A DNA stretch of 39,363 nucleotides from Magnetococcales bacterium. GTDB lineage: Bacteria; Pseudomonadota; Magnetococcia; Magnetococcales; DC0425bin3. The position numbers and the translations under genes were made by a program. The stretch lies in the NCBI GenBank assembly GCA_015231175.1, contig JADGBZ010000030.1, positions 1-39,363 on the forward strand, written 5' to 3'. The notes beneath the pieces are model-generated. The model saw nothing but the letters and a program-made list of their open reading frames with translations. It was not told where the DNA came from and did no database searches. Numbering within the stretch: the stretch's first letter is position 1; each line of letters starts with the position of its first letter. Shown piece after piece: positions 16,231 to 24,283 of the stretch.

Positions 16231-17715
16231 TCAATCAACCTTCATGGCCAGGAAGCGCGGGTCTCCGTCACGCATGACCAGGATGAGGAGCATGTCACCC
16301 TTTTTCACACCTTTAGTGATACGTTGAAACTCCTCCAGGCTATGAATCTTGTTACGGTTGATTTCACTGATGACATCACCCGGACGCAAGCCCACGGCAA
16401 AGGCGCTGCTGCCAGGCTTCACGGCAGTGATGACAATGCCCGTCATGTCGTCGGCCAGCTCCAGATCTTGGCGAATTTTGGGTGTTATGGGCGAAACGGT
16501 CAGGCCCAGTGAACTCTTGTCGGTGTGCGGAGAGACATCCGAGACGACGGCTTCCTCCTTCATTTCGGAGATAGCTGTGACAAGTTTTTTATGGGCGCCG
16601 TCACGGACGATCTCCAACTCCACCTTTTTACCCACCGGTGTGGAAGCAACGATGGTGGGGAGCTCGTGCATGCGATCCACGGGGTGTCCGTCAAAGGAGA
16701 TGATGACATCCCTGGCCTTCAAGCCGGCCTTGTCAGCCGGGCCACCGGGGTCAACACTGGCAACGAGAGCGCCATGGCGCTTGTCCAATCCCAGGGCATC
16801 CGCCAGATCCTGGGTGATGGTCTGGATGCGAACCCCCAGCCAACCCCGGGTGACATGGCCTTGAGATTTCAACTGATCGACGATCTGCTTGGCCAAGTTG
16901 ACAGGAATGGCAAAACCGATGCCCATATTGCCGCCGGAACGGGAAAAAATGGCCGTGTTGATGCCAATCACCTGGCCATCCAGATTGAAGAGCGGTCCGC
17001 CGGAGTTGCCGGGATTGATGGCTGCATCGGTCTGGATGAAGTCATCATAGGGGCCAGTGCCGATGACACGCCCCTTGGCGGAAATGATGCCAGCGGTGAC
17101 CGTCGCCTCCAAACCGAAGGGATTGCCGATGGCAAGTACCCAGGAGCCGACCTCCGCCTTTTCAGAATCACCCAGGATGGCCTCGGGCAAAGGATGCGGC
17201 GCCTTGATACGGATCAGGGCCAGATCGGTTTTGGCGTCTCTGCCGACGACCTCTGCGGTAAACTCCTCGTCGGTGGAGAGCCTCACCAAAATTTCAGTCG
17301 AATTTTCAACAACATGGTTGTTTGTCAGAATAAAGCCGGACGCATTGATGATGACGCCGGAACCGAGGCTGCGCGACTTGAACCCCTGATCGGGCATACG
17401 GTCGAAAAAACGCTTGAAAAACTCTTCGAACGGCGTCCCCTTGAAGGAAAAATCCCGGGCGCCTGGTCCACCGCCCGGGGGGGCTTTGGGATTGGGGCGG
17501 GCGGAGTCGGAATCCTCGTCGTCACCCTCTTCGGCATGCCGACCGTTACCGCTCTGGGCCGTGCTGATGTTGACGACAACCGGCTTCAGACTTTTGACCA
17601 GGGCAACCAGGTCGGGAGAGTTGAGAGGAGGCGCGGCGCCGCTGCGACCGGGAACGAAAAACAACAAAGCCACCAACAATGCCGACAAACGGCGCATACA
17701 GATCTTGTTCTTCAT
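16231..17715 (-). CDS. degP: DegP/MucD-type periplasmic serine protease
   Basis: 494 residues from ATG 17715, which has a GAGGA site 5 bases upstream. It begins with a Sec signal peptide (MKNKICMRRLSALLVALLFF...). The HtrA protease domain shows His in LTNNHVVEN, Asp in DAKTDLALIRI and Ser in NPGNSGGPLF. Two PDZ domains follow (RGWLGVRIQTI..., and VKPGSSAFAVGLRPGDVISE). It degrades or refolds damaged envelope proteins. It lies downstream of rpoE and the anti-sigma gene on the same strand, as mucD does in Pseudomonas, implying sigma-E control. A GC-rich stem (16182-16222) after the stop may stop transcription. Confidence 0.95.
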   Translation of the reverse strand: MKNKICMRRLSALLVALLFFVPGRSGAAPPLNSPDLVALVKSLKPVVVNISTAQSGNGRHAEEGDDEDSDSARPNPKAPPGGGPGARDFSFKGTPFEEFFKRFFDRMPDQGFKSRSLGSGVIINASGFILTNNHVVENSTEILVRLSTDEEFTAEVVGRDAKTDLALIRIKAPHPLPEAILGDSEKAEVGSWVLAIGNPFGLEATVTAGIISAKGRVIGTGPYDDFIQTDAAINPGNSGGPLFNLDGQVIGINTAIFSRSGGNMGIGFAIPVNLAKQIVDQLKSQGHVTRGWLGVRIQTITQDLADALGLDKRHGALVASVDPGGPADKAGLKARDVIISFDGHPVDRMHELPTIVASTPVGKKVELEIVRDGAHKKLVTAISEMKEEAVVSDVSPHTDKSSLGLTVSPITPKIRQDLELADDMTGIVITAVKPGSSAFAVGLRPGDVISEINRNKIHSLEEFQRITKGVKKGDMLLILVMRDGDPRFLAMKVD

Positions 17716-17804
17716 GAAAATCCTCAATCCTGGGGGAGACCACGGTCAACCTGTACACCCAACAGGACACCTGCGGTGCGCTCGGGGAGACAGGCCACTC
17801 GGAC

Positions 17805-17856
17805 GCAGTATACACGAGGAGAGAGGCGCGGAGAAACGGCAGAAGAGGCGTTCCCA
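17805..17856 (-). promoter_or_regulatory. Candidate degP promoter region
   Basis: In the roughly 200 bases between the anti-sigma gene and degP, minus strand, I see GGGAAC (17855-17850) followed 16 bases later by a CTCC block, loosely like a sigma-E site. Further on is TATACT (17812-17807), a good sigma-70 -10 hexamer without a clear -35. Either could drive degP; neither is proven. Confidence 0.3.
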
Positions 17857-17914
17857 CGCACTATTCCAGCCTATCGCACATGGGGAAGGCAAGCGGGACG
17901 TAAAAGGGCCGCTC

Positions 17915-18208
17915 CTACTTGCGAATGGCGCCGTTCTTCATGGTCCACATGGAAAGGGGTGGAGAGAAATTTTTCCCGGCGGATGGCGAGGAGCTTTTTT
18001 GATCGATGACAGCCATAACCGACGCGATGACACCCTCCGGGTCGGGGATCAGGCAATTTTTTTGGATGGCATCACGGGCCTGGGCAAGCGCACTGAATTG
18101 ACGGCCACACTCCGGGCAATCCAACAGATGGGAGGTCACGGAGTCCAGAAGCGCCGCATCCAACTCTCCGTCCAGGTATGCTGAAATCAATTCGTGATCA
18201 CAACGCAT
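17915..18208 (-). CDS. Zinc-binding (zf-HC2) anti-sigma factor, no TM segment
   Basis: 97 residues. MRCDHELISAYLDGELDAAL then HLLDCPECGRQF shows the H-x3-C-x2-C zinc site (H27, C31, C34) of ZAS/RseA-like anti-sigma factors. It should bind and hold the ECF sigma factor encoded just upstream. Unlike RseA, the remaining 60 residues have no hydrophobic segment, so it looks cytoplasmic and not subject to DegS/RseP cleavage. ATG 18208 has an AGGGG site 6 bases upstream; TTG 18214 is in frame but less likely. Confidence 0.8.
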   Translation of the reverse strand: MRCDHELISAYLDGELDAALLDSVTSHLLDCPECGRQFSALAQARDAIQKNCLIPDPEGVIASVMAVIDQKSSSPSAGKNFSPPLSMWTMKNGAIRK

Positions 18209-18311
18209 GAGCAACCCCTACTGGTTTTGTCGTTGTTATTGCAGCCATTCACCATCCGGCGACGAACCGGAATCCTGGCGAGCGACCCCCTGACCGATCA
18301 GGGCACAACGA

Positions 18312-18995
18312 TCAAGGTTCGCTTTCACGGTTTTCAGTTTTATAGTGGGGCCGCACCCCGGCCGTCAGGTATCGTTTCATGCGATCCATAATCTCCTGTC
18401 GGCCCCGGAAGATGCGTGAGCGGACCGTTCCGATCGGACACTCCAGTAGCGCGGCGATCTCCTCATAAGATTTATCCTGAATGTCCCGCAACTCAATGAC
18501 CTTACGCATCATCTCGGGGAGGTCGCGTATGGCGGCATCCAAGGTCTCAAGCAACTCATCCTGGAGAAGTTGACGCTCCGGTGTGTTGTAATCACGCAAT
18601 TGCGGCGCCACCTTGTCGGCATCGTCCAGCTCCAAATCATGGGCCAACACACCCCGGTCAGCCACCATGAGGTGGTTCTTGGCCGTATTGACCGCGATCC
18701 GGAACAACCACGTATAGAAAGCCGAATCGCCACGGAACGTTGGCAGGGCGCGATAGGCCTTGAGGAAGGTCTCCTGGGTCAAATCCTGCACCCTGGAAGG
18801 GTCGGACACGGTACGGGATATGACCGACGCGATCCGGCCTTGATATTTGCGCATAAGCAACTCGAAGGCACGGTTGTCACCCTTCTTGACTTTTTCGACA
18901 AGGATATTGTCCGCTTCAACCACCTGCACCACCTGTTCTGATGGAGACCACACGATTACCGGGTTCGACAAGGCAATCCATAAAAAGTTCCCCAC
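18312..18995 (-). CDS. rpoE: RNA polymerase ECF sigma factor RpoE
   Basis: 227 residues. Region 2 is VEKVKKGDNRAFELLMRKYQ, then QDLTQETFLKAYRALPTF and FRGDSAFYTWLFRIAVNTAK, very close to sigma-E. Region 4 is LPEMMRKVIELRDIQDKSYE then IAALLECPIGTVRSRIFRGR. It directs transcription of envelope-stress genes. The GTG at 18995 is supported by a GGGAG site, but this gives about 25 residues more than typical sigma-E; GTGs near residues 15-25 could be the real start. The GGGAG site lies in a hairpin. An anti-sigma gene follows. Confidence 0.95.
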   Translation of the reverse strand: MGNFLWIALSNPVIVWSPSEQVVQVVEADNILVEKVKKGDNRAFELLMRKYQGRIASVISRTVSDPSRVQDLTQETFLKAYRALPTFRGDSAFYTWLFRIAVNTAKNHLMVADRGVLAHDLELDDADKVAPQLRDYNTPERQLLQDELLETLDAAIRDLPEMMRKVIELRDIQDKSYEEIAALLECPIGTVRSRIFRGRQEIMDRMKRYLTAGVRPHYKTENRESEP

Positions 18996-19000
18996 ACCAG

Positions 19001-19022
19001 CTCACTCCCGAAGGGAGGCGAG
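19001..19022 (-). promoter_or_regulatory. Hairpin covering the rpoE ribosome-binding site
   Basis: CTCCC, a three-base loop (TTC on the minus strand) and GGGAG, with an outer CTC/GAG extension around small bulges. The GGGAG is the likely Shine-Dalgarno sequence of rpoE, 9 bases before GTG 18995, so folding would hide it. Confidence 0.4.
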
Positions 19023-19051
19023 AGTCTTCCAGGTTATATTATTGTAGTCAA
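19023..19051 (-). promoter_or_regulatory. Possible rpoE promoter region
   Basis: Minus strand TTGACT (19051-19046) in an AT-rich segment (TACAATAATATAAC follows). With a 17-base spacer the -10 would be the poor AAGACT; a TATAAC box is nearer but spaced too closely to the TTGACT. Position in the rpoE-nadB divergent gap supports a promoter but the exact hexamers are unclear. Confidence 0.3.
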
Positions 19052-19259
19052 GTTTTTTCTCTTCCGGTTTTTGGCAGATGCATGCACTTGGCCAGCGCCC
19101 TCGACGGCAACGATGAACGTGCATGGAGACTGGACCCGCAGGTTGCTCCCTGCTACAACAGCGGAGTTTCTGTTCGACAGGGAAGTTGCGCAAGGGCATT
19201 CATGGTCATCGGATGGGGGTGATTTTCCCCATCCAGGCAACGTCAACTGGAAACCAAAC

Positions 19260-20885
19260 ATGGCAAACGACATATCCGCAACCAGACGCCTGATTGAAAC
19301 GGATTTCCTGATCATCGGCAGTGGGGTGGCCGGACTCGACCTGGCCCTGCATCTGGCAGAACATGGTCAGGTGATCGTTTTAACCAAAGGTGAGCCATCC
19401 GAGTCGAACAGCTTCCACGCCCAGGGGGGCATCGCCGCCGTGTTGGCCCCCGACGATGACCTGGAGTCGCATGTCAGGGACACCCTGGTGGCCGGCGCAG
19501 GTCTGTGCCACTCCGACACGGTTCGCTTCGTGGTCGAAAACGGCGCCAAGGCCATCCAACACCTGATCGATTTGGGGGTTTCTTTCACCCGTTCCCCGGA
19601 AGGGTACCACCTGACCCGGGAAGGGGGACACTCGGCCCGTCGGGTGATCCACTCGGCGGATGCGACTGGCCAGGCGGTGATCAAAACCCTGCTCGAACGA
19701 GCCGGCTGCCACCCCCGCATCACTATCATGTCCCATCACGTTGCCATCGATTTGCTGACCGACCACAAAATGGGCCGGATGATCCCCAATCGCCCGGACC
19801 GGTGTCATGGTTGCCACGCCCTGGAAATTCCCACCGGGGCCATTCACACGTTTCAGGCGGATTTTACGATCCTCGCCACAGGCGGGGCCGGCAAAGTCTA
19901 CCTCTACACCTCCAACCCGGATACCGCTACCGGCGGCGGCATCGCCATGGCCTATCGCGCCGGCTGCCGGGTGGCCAACATGGAGTTCATCCAGTTTCAT
20001 CCGACCTGTCTCTACCACCCCCTGGCAAAATCCTTCCTCATCTCGGAGGCCGTGCGTGGTGAAGGGGGGATCCTGATCCGGCAAAATGGCGAACCCTTCA
20101 TGGAGGCCCACCACCCCAGAAAGGAGTTGGCGCCCAGGGATATCGTCGCCCGGGCCATCGACTTTGAAATGAAACGCACCGGAGATGATTGCGTCTTCTT
20201 GGACATCACCCACAAAGGTGAGGCGTTTCTGCTGGAGCACTTCCCCAACATCATGGAAAAATGCGCCTCCCTGGGTATCCGGATCGACAAGGAACCCATA
20301 CCCGTCGTGCCCGCTGCCCACTATGTCTGTGGCGGTGTGGTGACCGACCTGCGCGGACAAACCGATATTGAAAACCTCTATGCCATCGGTGAAGTCAGCC
20401 ATACCGGTCTGCATGGCGCCAACCGCCTGGCTTCAAACTCCCTCCTGGAGTGTCTGGTCTTCTCCGATGCCGTCAACAGGGACATCCTGCGCAAGCGCCA
20501 GGAGTTGCCGCGCACCCCGGCACCCGCGTTGCCCATGTGGGAGAGTTATGACACCGGAACCTGTGACGAAGAGATCCTCATCTCCCACAATTGGGATGAG
20601 ATACGCCGGTGCATGTGGAACTACGTTGGCATCGTGCGATCCGAACATCGCCTGGCCAGGGCCCGCCGCCGTATCGAAATGCTTCTGCGCGAGATCAACG
20701 AATATTACTGGAATTGCCGCATATCTCGTAATCTTTTGGAGTTGCGTGATATCTCCGTGGTTGCCTCGCTCATCATCCGTTCGGCCATCTGGCGGCGGGA
20801 GAGCCGGGGTCTGCACTTCACGGCCCATCATCCCCAAAAGGATGATCGCAACTGGCTCAAGGATACCCTCCTGCCCATCCCGTAA
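19260..20885 (+). CDS. nadB: L-aspartate oxidase
   Basis: 541 residues. The FAD-binding LIIGSGVAGLDLALHL (GxGxxG at residues 20-25) is followed by HAQGGIAAVL, then FHPTCLYHP, and HTGLHGANRLASNSLLECLV, diagnostic of NadB over succinate dehydrogenase. It oxidises L-aspartate to iminoaspartate, the first step of NAD synthesis with NadA, and can use fumarate as acceptor. It is divergent from rpoE, a neighbour arrangement also found in E. coli and relatives. The frame is open upstream to 19071, but ATG 19260 fits the family. No strong ribosome-binding site is seen (CTGGAAA). Confidence 0.95.
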   Translation: MANDISATRRLIETDFLIIGSGVAGLDLALHLAEHGQVIVLTKGEPSESNSFHAQGGIAAVLAPDDDLESHVRDTLVAGAGLCHSDTVRFVVENGAKAIQHLIDLGVSFTRSPEGYHLTREGGHSARRVIHSADATGQAVIKTLLERAGCHPRITIMSHHVAIDLLTDHKMGRMIPNRPDRCHGCHALEIPTGAIHTFQADFTILATGGAGKVYLYTSNPDTATGGGIAMAYRAGCRVANMEFIQFHPTCLYHPLAKSFLISEAVRGEGGILIRQNGEPFMEAHHPRKELAPRDIVARAIDFEMKRTGDDCVFLDITHKGEAFLLEHFPNIMEKCASLGIRIDKEPIPVVPAAHYVCGGVVTDLRGQTDIENLYAIGEVSHTGLHGANRLASNSLLECLVFSDAVNRDILRKRQELPRTPAPALPMWESYDTGTCDEEILISHNWDEIRRCMWNYVGIVRSEHRLARARRRIEMLLREINEYYWNCRISRNLLELRDISVVASLIIRSAIWRRESRGLHFTAHHPQKDDRNWLKDTLLPIP

Positions 20886-20889
20886 TGTT

Positions 20890-20907
20890 CCGGGAGTGAC
20901 ATCCCGG
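20890..20907 (+). terminator. Small GC-rich hairpin after nadB
   Basis: CCGGGA, six-base loop, TCCCGG, five bases after the nadB stop. No T-tract follows, so it may be only a weak terminator or an mRNA end-stabiliser. Confidence 0.35.
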
Positions 20908-20935
20908 CGTGCTTCGTTCATCCGAAGAGGTATCC

Positions 20936-23248
20936 ATGGATGAGATCAAACGCCCGGCCTGGCATGCCGTCCTTTATGAGGGCGAGAAGGTTTTGTACAC
21001 CCTGGAAACCTTGGGCAGCGGGTTGCCGGAGGATCAAAATGCCCTGCGTCAACTGATCCTGGTCGCCACGGATTTCAGTTGCATCCTGGTCTCCCTGGTC
21101 GGGGAGGAGTTTTTGGCCACACGTTACGACCTCGATGCCATCACCAGCCTTGAAGAGATATTTCCCCTTCATCTGAAGCTGAGAACCCATCGGGATGCGA
21201 TCCACATTCGCCTCTCCGACCAGTATGAGGCTGCCTTCGTCAAAAACGAGGTGTTGCCTGCCATCCAAGCCAGGCTCGCCCTTACACCCAAGGATAAACT
21301 TGCATTTCTGCTGCGCAAGTTGCAGGTCAAGGGCTTGTTGCGTCCCAAACCGCTCCTGAAGGTTGCCTTGGGGACAACGCTGCTGGTCGGGGTGCTTTTT
21401 GGCCTGTCTCTTTATTTGAAGGCACGCCCTTCTCCCGTACCGGCCACCCAGGAATCGCCCGCTTCCGTTGTCTCGTCGGCAACGACCGCCAAGGCTCCAG
21501 AAGACGGCGAAAAGGGCGATGCCACACCATCCTCCCATACGGAGATCCCGGCCCGAGATAGCGAGGCTGCGCCTCCCCCCGCTGTTGTCTCCCCTGCCAA
21601 AGGGTCTTCCGCCCCCCCCTCCCTGCCTGGAGCATCCGGCGGAGGCAGCCCCATGGGACAGATTGCCGGAGCGGTGGCAGGATCGGTCGCCAAAGCGGTC
21701 ATGAGTCAAATGAATCCGGAGGTCATGGGTAAATTGATACAGGGGGTGGCTTCCCAGATGTCCGCTGCCCCGGGTCAAGGGTCTCCCGTCGACCCCGGGA
21801 AGATGTTGAGCGGGCTCCCCGTCCAAACCGGACCCATCGATCCAGCCCGGTTTGGCGCTGTCGAGCAGTCACCGGAAGGTGTCGACCTCAACCAGATTGC
21901 CACCTCCCTGGGAACCCAAACCACCCAGGGAATGGATCTGCAAAAGATGGCCAACATGCTGGACCCACAACTCCGCCAGGCTGCTCAGGGACAGGGCAAC
22001 CCGCAACCCCCGGACCGATTGGACCCACAACTCCGCCAGGTTGCTCAAGGGCAGGGCAACCCACAAACCCCGGACCGAAACCATCCTGTAGAGGCAAGTC
22101 ACCTGAGCGGCGCCTCTTCGGCGCAAAGCTCTTCCGGAGAGCCCTTGCACCCTCCGGCCTCCAGGCCCACATCGACGGAGGTGCGTGACCAACAAGCCCC
22201 CCGGATCCCTGCCCGGACAGGTGAGGCCGTTCCCAAACCTGCGGACCAGTCGGCCAACCCGGCCAAGCAAAGCTCTTCCGGAGAGCCCTTGCACCCTCCG
22301 GCCTCCAGGCCCACAGCGACGGAGATGCGTGACCAACAAGCCCCCCGGATCCCTGCCCGGACAGGTGAGGCCGTTTCCAAGCCTGCGGACCAGTCGGCGA
22401 ACCCAGGCTTGTCTGCCCCAACGCTCGGTAACCAGTCACCTCTGGTCAAGCCGGAAGGATCTGGTCGGTCACCTCCGGTCAAGCCGGAAGGAACCAGCTT
22501 GGTTGCGGGCACTCCACAACAGGCGACCGGCACGCCGCAGCAGGCCGGTGTCGATATGCCCGTTGTTCCCCTGGATGCGTATCGTCGCCAGTATCCCGGT
22601 CTTTACGACCACCTGACCGATCAGCAGTTGGCCGCCGGGTTGCATCGTCGTTATTACCGCCATATGCCACGGGAGACCTATTTTCGTCAGTTGGGGCTCG
22701 ATCCGAAGCATCCTGGCCACCATTTTGTATCCCTGCTCGACTACCGGGCCAGCTATCCAGGATTCTACGATGATCTGACCGATGTCGAACTCGCGCAGGG
22801 TTTGCAGCAAAAATATTATCCAGAGATGACCTGGGAGGAGTATGTTGCGTTGGCCGGGTGTGAGGATCCCCAGGATTTGTTCGTGGCCAGAGATCTGGCG
22901 GAAGGGTTGCGAATGGCCCGGGAAATTTTGGCCGAAGGAGAAACGCAACGTGCCTTCCGCGTTTTTTTGCGTCTTGCCCAACGGGGTTCCACTGCCGCCC
23001 AAAGTGGCTTGGGATTTTTACTGTCGCGTGGTATAGGAACCCTGGTTGATAAGAGCCGGGCCATGCGCTGGTATCGCAAGGCGGCTTTGCAGGGGGATGT
23101 GACCGCTCAATACAACCTTGGGTTGTTGCTGGCGGCCAAGGATATCCCGGAACATGATCTCAAAGAGTCCGCCTTTTGGATGCAAAAGGCGGCTGAGAAT
23201 GGCGATCAGGCGGCACGGGACAATCTGGAACAGTTTGTCGCCCATTAG
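20936..23248 (+). CDS. Single-TM protein with repeat-rich linker and C-terminal Sel1 repeats
   Basis: 770 residues. Residues 1-140 are a soluble domain I do not recognise. A TM segment follows at about 142-160 (VALGTTLLVGVLFGLSLYL). The next 380 residues are Pro/Ser/Gln-rich and contain internal duplications: a 20-residue unit (LDPQLRQ.AQGQGNPQ..DR) twice and a 48-residue unit twice. Two copies of a Y-x3-YPGxYDxLTDxxLAxGL module lie near residues 546-580 and 602-635. The C-terminus holds Sel1/TPR-like repeats (AMRWYRKAALQGDVTAQYNL). The topology is N-in with a periplasmic linker and Sel1 domain. ATG 20936 has an AAGAGG site. Function unknown; a scaffold role is plausible. Confidence 0.8.
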   Translation: MDEIKRPAWHAVLYEGEKVLYTLETLGSGLPEDQNALRQLILVATDFSCILVSLVGEEFLATRYDLDAITSLEEIFPLHLKLRTHRDAIHIRLSDQYEAAFVKNEVLPAIQARLALTPKDKLAFLLRKLQVKGLLRPKPLLKVALGTTLLVGVLFGLSLYLKARPSPVPATQESPASVVSSATTAKAPEDGEKGDATPSSHTEIPARDSEAAPPPAVVSPAKGSSAPPSLPGASGGGSPMGQIAGAVAGSVAKAVMSQMNPEVMGKLIQGVASQMSAAPGQGSPVDPGKMLSGLPVQTGPIDPARFGAVEQSPEGVDLNQIATSLGTQTTQGMDLQKMANMLDPQLRQAAQGQGNPQPPDRLDPQLRQVAQGQGNPQTPDRNHPVEASHLSGASSAQSSSGEPLHPPASRPTSTEVRDQQAPRIPARTGEAVPKPADQSANPAKQSSSGEPLHPPASRPTATEMRDQQAPRIPARTGEAVSKPADQSANPGLSAPTLGNQSPLVKPEGSGRSPPVKPEGTSLVAGTPQQATGTPQQAGVDMPVVPLDAYRRQYPGLYDHLTDQQLAAGLHRRYYRHMPRETYFRQLGLDPKHPGHHFVSLLDYRASYPGFYDDLTDVELAQGLQQKYYPEMTWEEYVALAGCEDPQDLFVARDLAEGLRMAREILAEGETQRAFRVFLRLAQRGSTAAQSGLGFLLSRGIGTLVDKSRAMRWYRKAALQGDVTAQYNLGLLLAAKDIPEHDLKESAFWMQKAAENGDQAARDNLEQFVAH
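21961..22080 (+). repeat. 60-bp in-frame tandem repeat, two copies
   Basis: Two adjacent 60-base units (21961-22020, 22021-22080) beginning GGACCCACAACTCCGCCAGG, encoding two 20-residue units within the Sel1 protein linker. A handful of substitutions separate the copies. Confidence 0.95.
22123..22410 (+). repeat. 144-bp in-frame tandem repeat, two copies
   Basis: Two adjacent 144-base units (22123-22266, 22267-22410), starting GCAAAGCTCTTCCGGAGAGC, that differ at only a few positions and encode two near-identical 48-residue units. The high identity points to a recent duplication within the linker of the Sel1 protein. Confidence 0.95.
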
Positions 23249-23302
23249 ACCCGGGTGGCCATGCAACCGTGGTCACCATGGGAAAAGGCTGCATGTTGAG
23301 TC

Positions 23303-23447
23303 ACGATTCACCACCCGGCAACGCACCGGGGTCCAGGGGGCTTGGCCCCCTGGCAGGTCCAGGACAGAGTCCTGGTGGGGTTCGGGGCGAAGCTCTGATA
23401 AAGGCTTTCATATCCAGGCTTTTTTATGAAGGGGTGCTGAATAGTTA
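23303..23447 (+). repeat. Dispersed repeat, copy R1
   Basis: Begins CGATTCACCACCCGGC, contains a palindromic CCAGGGGGCTTGGCCCCCTGG, then GGTGGGGTTCGGGGCGAAGC, and ends near TGAATAGTTA just before folE2. A second copy lies in inverted orientation at 26889-27072, so the two enclose folE2, proS and two small genes. It does not code for protein. It occupies almost the whole gap between the Sel1 gene and folE2. Confidence 0.85.
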
Positions 23448-23449
23448 CC

Positions 23450-24277
23450 ATGTTGAACGACCTGTCCGATGAACCGTCCGCCCTCTGCCCTGGCGCCCTC
23501 TCCGATGTCCAATCCCAGAGGGATGAGCGGCATTTGGCCATCGACAAGGTGGGGGTGAAAAATATTCGCTATCCCATCGTCGTCAAGGACCGCAGCCAGG
23601 GGAGTCAGCACACCATTGCCACCATCAACATGTTTGTCAATCTCCCCCACCAGTTCAAGGGGACGCACATGTCCCGCTTCCTGGAGGTGTTGGCGGAACA
23701 TGACCGGGCCATTTCGGTGGAGAGCCTGCCGGTTCTCCTGCAAAAAATCCGCAGTCATCTACGTGCTGAAGAGGCCCACATGGACCTCGATTTTCCCTAT
23801 TTCATACGCAAGGCGGCTCCCGTCAGCGGTTCCGAAGCCCTGATGGATTATCAGGTGCGTTTTTCGGGTCTCCTGGACCACCACGGCTTTCAATTGACTC
23901 TGGGGGTGGAAGTTCCGGTAACCTCCCTCTGCCCCTGTTCCAAGGAAATTTCCCGCTATGGAGCGCACAATCAACGCTCCCATGTGACGGTGACCTTGCG
24001 CACCCGAGAGTTTATCTGGGTGGAGGAGGTGATCGAGTTGGTGGAGAGAAACGCCTCGTGCGAGCTTTATGCCATCCTCAAGCGTCCTGACGAAAAACAT
24101 GTGACCGAACGGGCCTATGAGAATCCACGCTTTGTCGAGGATATGGTGCGTTCGGTGGCGGCAGATTTGTCGGAAGATGCGCGCATTTCCTGGTACACTG
24201 TCGCGTCGGAAAATTTTGAGTCGATCCACAACCACTCCGCCTATGCCTTCATCGAAGGTCGCCAACAGGAAAGTTGA
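23450..24277 (+). CDS. folE2: GTP cyclohydrolase I type IB
   Basis: 275 residues. [14 protein letters not shown], then [20 protein letters not shown] with the zinc-ligand cysteine, and [10 protein letters not shown] at the end mark FolE2/GCYH-IB. It makes 7,8-dihydroneopterin triphosphate, the first step to tetrahydrofolate and queuosine precursors, and can work with metals other than zinc. The ATG follows the end of repeat R1, with only a distant GGGGTG as ribosome-binding site. proS follows after 6 bases and is probably co-transcribed. Confidence 0.94.
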   Translation: MLNDLSDEPSALCPGALSDVQSQRDERHLAIDKVGVKNIRYPIVVKDRSQGSQHTIATINMFVNLPHQFKGTHMSRFLEVLAEHDRAISVESLPVLLQKIRSHLRAEEAHMDLDFPYFIRKAAPVSGSEALMDYQVRFSGLLDHHGFQLTLGVEVPVTSLCPCSKEISRYGAHNQRSHVTVTLRTREFIWVEEVIELVERNASCELYAILKRPDEKHVTERAYENPRFVEDMVRSVAADLSEDARISWYTVASENFESIHNHSAYAFIEGRQQES

Positions 24278-24283
24278 TTCGGT

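Noticed and set aside
21960-22540. Repeats in the Sel1 protein considered as a CRISPR array
   Set aside because: Units are adjacent, in frame with a coding gene, and have no spacers.
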